Positions 23,741 through 27,688 of a DNA stretch of 27,688 bases are shown in pieces. The notes under the pieces are model-generated. The model searched no databases and had not been told where the DNA came from. It saw only the letters and a program-made list of their open reading frames with translations. The DNA lies in the NCBI GenBank assembly GCA_015490435.1, contig WFXV01000063.1:1-27688 (forward strand). The letters run 5' to 3'. Origin of the DNA: Thermaceae bacterium (GTDB lineage: Bacteria > Deinococcota > Deinococci > Deinococcales > Marinithermaceae). Every line of letters starts with the position of its first letter. Positions within the stretch are counted from its first letter, which is position 1. Made by a program: the position numbers and the translations under genes.

Positions 23741-25078
23741 CTAGGGTCCGGCGAAAAAGCCGTAGACTGCCTGCGGGAAGAACCCGAGCGCCAGGATGAA
23801 GAAGGCCACGAGCCCCATGGTGAAGGAGGCGAGGGGGCGCACCTCGAGCACACCCTCCCGCTCAGGCGGCAGGAAGAAAGCGAAGGCAGCAAGGCGCAGG
23901 TAGTAGTAGGCGGCCACCGCGGCGGTGAGGAGGGCGATCACGAGCAGGGCGTACTGCCCCGCGCGGGCGGCCTCGACGAAGACCAAATACTTGCCCCAAA
24001 AGCCCACGAGCGGCGGCATCCCCGCAAGGGAAAGAAGCGCGATGAGCAGCATCCCGGCGAGCATCGGGCTCCTTCGGATCAGCCCCTGGACGGCGCCAAA
24101 GGCGACGCCCTCCCCCTCGTCCAGCTGGGCGAGCACGGCGAAGGCGAGGCCGGTGGAGAGGGCGTAGGCGAGGAGGTAGTAGCCGAGCGCCGGCGCCGGC
24201 TCGGGCCCGAAAAGGGCGAGTGCGAGGTAGCCGGCGTGGGCGATCGAGGAGTAGGCGAGGAGCCGCTTGGCTTCACTCTGCGCGAGGGCGGCGAGGTTGC
24301 CGTAGACCACGGTGAGGAGCACTGCGGGGGCGAGCACCGCCACCCAGACCCCGCCGTAGCCGGCCCCGACCACCACCCGAAGGAGCGCGGCGAAGGCGGC
24401 GGCTTTGACCCCGGCGGCCATGTAAAGGGTGACCGGGGTGGGTGCGCCCTGGTAAACGTCCGGGGCCCACCAGCCGAAGGGGATCATCGCCGCCTTGAAG
24501 AAAAGACCCGCGAGCAAGAGGATCATGCCGGCGGCGAAGAGCGGGCCCTCGCCCACCGCGCCCACGGCGAAGCTCCCGGTGGCGCCGAAGTAGAGGACGA
24601 GGCCGTAGAAGTAAAGCGCCGCCGCCACCGCCCCCAGGAGGAAGTACTTGAGCGCGGCCTCCTCGCTCTTTTCGTCGTAGCGGAGGGCGGCGAGGGCATA
24701 AAGGGGCAGGGAGAGGAGCTCGAGCCCCACCAGGATCACCGCGAGGTTGGGGGTGGCCGCCATCGCCAGCGCGCCCATGGCGGAGAAGGCGAGGAGCGCG
24801 TGGTACTCGAAGGCGCGGATGCCGGTCTTCTCGAGGTAGCGGCAACCGACCAGGCTAGCGAAAAGCGCCGCGAGCACGGCGACGAAGCCGATCGCCCGGG
24901 CGAGCGGGTCCAAGACGAAGAGGCCGAGGAAGGCGCTCGAGCTCGGGGCGAAGAGCAGCAGCCCGAGCGCGAGCAAGAGCCCGAGCCGGACCCCCTGCTT
25001 CACCGCCCGGGGCGAGGCCCAAAGCCCCCCGAGCGCGGCCAGCGCGCCGGTCAAGAAGAGCACGACGAGCGCGGTCAC
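23741..25078 (-). CDS. nuoN: NADH-quinone oxidoreductase subunit N
   Basis: The 445-aa protein is an antiporter-like membrane subunit of complex I with about 13-14 hydrophobic helices. Family motifs include the proton-channel glutamate segment VGLELLSLPLYAL, the lysine helix KSEEAALKYFLLGAVAAA, the broken-helix region KAAMIPFGWWAPDVYQGAPTPVTLYMAAG and ALAQSEAKRLLAYSSIAHAGY. It contributes one proton channel to the membrane arm. The start is GTG at 25078, overlapping the nuoM stop as GTGA. It is the last nuo gene here, followed by a terminator. Confidence 0.95.
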   Translation of the reverse strand: MTALVVLFLTGALAALGGLWASPRAVKQGVRLGLLLALGLLLFAPSSSAFLGLFVLDPLARAIGFVAVLAALFASLVGCRYLEKTGIRAFEYHALLAFSAMGALAMAATPNLAVILVGLELLSLPLYALAALRYDEKSEEAALKYFLLGAVAAALYFYGLVLYFGATGSFAVGAVGEGPLFAAGMILLLAGLFFKAAMIPFGWWAPDVYQGAPTPVTLYMAAGVKAAAFAALLRVVVGAGYGGVWVAVLAPAVLLTVVYGNLAALAQSEAKRLLAYSSIAHAGYLALALFGPEPAPALGYYLLAYALSTGLAFAVLAQLDEGEGVAFGAVQGLIRRSPMLAGMLLIALLSLAGMPPLVGFWGKYLVFVEAARAGQYALLVIALLTAAVAAYYYLRLAAFAFFLPPEREGVLEVRPLASFTMGLVAFFILALGFFPQAVYGFFAGP

Positions 25079-26487
25079 TTTCCACCTCCGATCGCGGCGA
25101 CGAAGGCCCGTGCGGCCTCGTGGATCGGGCCGCTAAGTAGCTTCGGGCAAACCCCCAGGAAGGCCACCGCCAGCGTGGCCAGGGTGGCGTAGACCCACTC
25201 CCCGCCGGAAAGGTCGGCAACCGCCTTCCCCGGCGGCCCGTGGAAGAGCCGCTGGTAGGCGGTGAGCGCGTAGGCGGCGGCGGCGATCACCGCGGCGAAG
25301 GCCACCAGGGTAAAGAAGGGGCTCGCCTGCCAGGCCCCGAGCGCGCTCAAGAACTCGCCCGGGAAACCAGCGAGCCCGGGAAGCCCCACCATCGCCAGAA
25401 AGAGGAAGAGGCCAAAGGCGGCGAGCGCCGGCGCGTGCTTGGCGAGGCCGTGGGTGGGCGCGAGCTCGAGGGTGCCAAAGCGCGCATAGAGCCAACCGGC
25501 GAAGAGGAAGAGACCGCCGGTGTAGAGCGCGCTCGCGGCCAGGAGGAAGATCGCCCCCACGGCGCCGATCGCGGTGCCGGAGAAGAGCCCGAGCGCCGCC
25601 ACCCCCATGTGGGAGAGCGCGCCGTAGGCGAGCAGGCGCTTGTAGTCCTTCTGGGCGTAGGCGATCCAGGCCGCCCCCAGCGCGGTGACGGCGGCGAAGA
25701 GGAGCAGGTAGGGCTGGACCGCGGCGAAAGCCGCGGGAAAGAGCGGGATGGCGAAGCGGAAGAACCCGTAGACCCCCACCTTGTAGAGCGTGCCCATCAC
25801 GTCGGCGAAGCCCGAGGGGTGGTTTTCCGCGTGGAAGTCGGGGAGCCAGACGTGCAGGGGGAAAAGCGGGGTCTTCACCATGAAGGCGAGGGTAAAGGCG
25901 AGGAAGGCGAGCACCGCCACCGGCCCCTCCACCCGGGCGGCGAGAAGGTCCCTGAGGAGGAAGCTCTCGGCGCCGCCTGCGTAGCGCGCGGCCAGAATCG
26001 CCGCGAGCATGAGCAGGCTACCCGCCAGGGTGAAGAGCGCGAACTTCAAAAGCGCCCGCACCCGGTTCGCCCCGCCGTAGACCCCGAGCAAGAGGAGGCT
26101 CGGGATCAGGGTGGCCTCGTAGAAGAAGTAAAAGAGCACGAGGTCCAGGCTCGCAAAGATCCCGAGGAGCCCGGCGGTCATCAAGAGCCCGAGGGCGAGC
26201 ATCCGCCCCGGCACCTCCTTGACCGCGAGCAGGGCGAGGAAGACGGCGAGCGAGGTGGTGAGCGCGAGCGCCGCCGAGGCGCCGTCGAGCCCGGCCGCGA
26301 AGTAGACCCCGGCGGGCTCGAAGAGGGGCCGCTCGACGTAGAAGGCCACCCCCGGGGTGAAGAGGGCCGCGAGGGCGATGAGCCCGCTTGCCAGGGTGGC
26401 GACGAGGCCCAGCCCCCGGGCGAGCCCCGGGAGGAAGAGCCCGACGAGCCCGGCCAGGAAGGGCAGAAGGAGCATCCAAAGGATCAC
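25075..26487 (-). CDS. nuoM: NADH-quinone oxidoreductase subunit M
   Basis: The 470-aa protein is the second antiporter-like subunit of complex I, with about 14 hydrophobic helices. Recognisable stretches are DLVLFYFFYEATLIPSLLLLG (the conserved channel glutamate), KTPLFPLHVWLPDFHAENHPSG and AYAQKDYKRLLAYGALSHMG (channel lysine and conserved histidine). It forms a proton channel between NuoN and NuoL. The start is GTG at 26487, overlapping the nuoL stop as GTGA; the same 4-nt overlap joins it to nuoN, so the three subunits should be made in equal amounts. Confidence 0.96.
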   Translation of the reverse strand: MILWMLLLPFLAGLVGLFLPGLARGLGLVATLASGLIALAALFTPGVAFYVERPLFEPAGVYFAAGLDGASAALALTTSLAVFLALLAVKEVPGRMLALGLLMTAGLLGIFASLDLVLFYFFYEATLIPSLLLLGVYGGANRVRALLKFALFTLAGSLLMLAAILAARYAGGAESFLLRDLLAARVEGPVAVLAFLAFTLAFMVKTPLFPLHVWLPDFHAENHPSGFADVMGTLYKVGVYGFFRFAIPLFPAAFAAVQPYLLLFAAVTALGAAWIAYAQKDYKRLLAYGALSHMGVAALGLFSGTAIGAVGAIFLLAASALYTGGLFLFAGWLYARFGTLELAPTHGLAKHAPALAAFGLFLFLAMVGLPGLAGFPGEFLSALGAWQASPFFTLVAFAAVIAAAAYALTAYQRLFHGPPGKAVADLSGGEWVYATLATLAVAFLGVCPKLLSGPIHEAARAFVAAIGGGK

Positions 26488-27688
26488 CGCACCACCCCCC
26501 AGAGCACGAATAGCGCCGCGAAGGCCAGGATCAAGGCGGCATAAAAGCGCACGTAGCCGGTCTGGAGCCCGGCGAGGATCCGGCCCAGGATCCCGACCCC
26601 GCCCGCGGCCAGGACGTAGCCGGTATCGAGCCCGCGGTCGGCGAGCCCGAGGAAGGCCGCGAGCTCCTTAAGCGGGTTGACGATGAAGGTGTTGTAGAGC
26701 CGATCGGCGTAGAAACCCTCGAGAGCCGCCTGCTCGAAGGCCCGGTACCAGGCCGGCACCTTCTTCGCGAAGTAGTCCTTGAAGAAGAGGTAGCCGAGGT
26801 AGAGGCCGACCAGGGCCACCGCCGCCGAGAGCAGGAGCAGCCCCCACTCGACGAGGGGCTCGGCCTCGTGGGCCTCGAGGTGGGCGAGCGCCGGGGCCAA
26901 AAAGGGCTCGATCAGGTTCCAAAGGGGCTTCGGCAGGGCCAAAAACCCGGCGAAGACGGCGCCGAAGGCGAGGATGTCGTTGGGGATCGTCATCACCGGC
27001 GGCGCCTCGTGCGGGTGGCCCTTGCCGCGGTAGTCCCCGAGGAAGACGAGCGCGTACCAGCGCATCGCGTAGGCAGCGGTGAGGAAGGCGGTGAAGAGCC
27101 CCACCAGGTAAAAGCCCATGCCGCCGAAGGGGTAGGCGAGCGTCGCCGCCAGGATCGCGTCCTTGGACCAGAACCCAGCAAAGAGCGGGAAGCCAGCGAG
27201 CGAAAGCGCCCCGATGAGGCCGTGGAGGTGGGTCCGCGGCAGGAATTTTTTGAGCCCGCCCATCTTGCGCACGTCCTGCTCGCCGCCAAGCGCGTGGATC
27301 ACCGAACCCGAGGCGAGGAAGAGGAGCGCCTTGTAAAAGGCGTGGGTCATCACGTGGAAGAGCGCCACCCAGTAGGCCCCCACCCCGGCGGCCAGGAACA
27401 TGTAGCCGAGCTGGCTGATCGTGGAGTAGGCGACAATGCGCTTGATATCCCACTGCCCAAACGCGGAGAGCGCCCCATAAAGCGCGGTCAAAAGCCCGAT
27501 CACCGCGATCCAATAGGAGACGTCGGGGAGGTTCGCGTAGAGGAAGGAGGAGCGCGCCAGCAGGTAGACGCCGGCGGTGACCATGGTGGCGGCGTGGATC
27601 AGCGCCGAAACCGGCGTGGGGCCAGCCATCGCGTCCGGAAGCCAGACCATGAGGGGGAGCTGGGCGCTCTTACCCACCGCCCCCACGA
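26484..27688 (-). CDS. nuoL: NADH-quinone oxidoreductase subunit L, C-terminal part
   Basis: This fragment encodes about 400 residues of NuoL and is cut by the window's right edge; its start is not in the window. The visible sequence begins in GAVGKSAQLPLMVWLPDAMAGPTPVSALIHAATMVTAGVYLLAR, the conserved channel region. WDIKRIVAYSTISQLGYMFLA and FYKALLFLASGSVIHALGGEQDVRKMGGL follow. The C-terminal part with PAWYRAFEQAALEGFYADRLYN leads into the long lateral-helix region that anchors NuoL along the membrane arm. The stop overlaps nuoM as GTGA. Confidence 0.96.
   Translation of the reverse strand, partial: VGAVGKSAQLPLMVWLPDAMAGPTPVSALIHAATMVTAGVYLLARSSFLYANLPDVSYWIAVIGLLTALYGALSAFGQWDIKRIVAYSTISQLGYMFLAAGVGAYWVALFHVMTHAFYKALLFLASGSVIHALGGEQDVRKMGGLKKFLPRTHLHGLIGALSLAGFPLFAGFWSKDAILAATLAYPFGGMGFYLVGLFTAFLTAAYAMRWYALVFLGDYRGKGHPHEAPPVMTIPNDILAFGAVFAGFLALPKPLWNLIEPFLAPALAHLEAHEAEPLVEWGLLLLSAAVALVGLYLGYLFFKDYFAKKVPAWYRAFEQAALEGFYADRLYNTFIVNPLKELAAFLGLADRGLDTGYVLAAGGVGILGRILAGLQTGYVRFYAALILAFAALFVLWGVVR

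Overview
The window is GC-rich, gene-dense bacterial chromosome that reads like a member of the Deinococcota, most likely order Thermales (Thermus, Oceanithermus or Marinithermus relatives). Grounds: a caa3-type cytochrome oxidase with subunits I and III fused and subunit II fused to cytochrome c, a SufS/SufU pair, a bacterial Clp1-like kinase, a COG2401-like GNAT/ABC protein, and many promoters whose -10 box lies 6-8 nt before the start codon (leaderless transcription). Species cannot be assigned from the sequence alone.

Layout. 1-509: the 3' end of a glycolate oxidase FAD subunit gene (glcE), preceded by a perfect 106-bp inverted copy of part of itself. This is either a fold-back assembly or amplification chimera or a real inverted duplication. 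484-1608 (minus): a LexA-like S24 repressor and a HicB-like/HicA toxin-antitoxin pair. 1631-4484 (plus): sufS, sufU, a 67-aa unknown, an alpha/beta hydrolase and an 85-aa unknown, the last four joined by ATGA overlaps. 4548-5229 (minus): vapBC. 5261-7245 (minus): an exported SpoIIM-like membrane protein coupled to gpsA. 7255-9397: an ASCH-domain gene convergent with a large GNAT-ABC fusion. 9430-9582: tRNA-Val(CAC) with its own promoter and terminator. 9612-9926: FUN14 family. 9977-14275 (minus): glcD/D-lactate dehydrogenase-like gene, a 73-aa membrane protein and leuS. 14325-17729 (minus): caa3 oxidase genes behind a 20-bp palindrome. 17815-18893 (minus): acyl-CoA thioesterase coupled to a Clp1-like P-loop protein. 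18919-21594 (plus): clpB with a HAIR-like promoter, an internal start site and a terminator. 21583-22582 (plus): a SatD-family protein and a membrane protein behind two identical-geometry palindromes. 22625-23695 (plus): a radical SAM/SPASM enzyme. 23741-27688 (minus): nuoN, nuoM and a partial nuoL, the distal end of a complex I operon.

Functionally, respiration (Nuo, caa3, FAD-linked 2-hydroxyacid oxidases, gpsA), Fe-S assembly (SufSU), translation (LeuRS, tRNA-Val) and proteostasis (ClpB) dominate. Less understood units are the COG2401-like protein, the Clp1-like kinase, the SatD/membrane pair and the two small proteins of the suf operon. No CRISPR array, insertion sequence or prophage was seen, and no gene-free stretch exceeds 300 bases.
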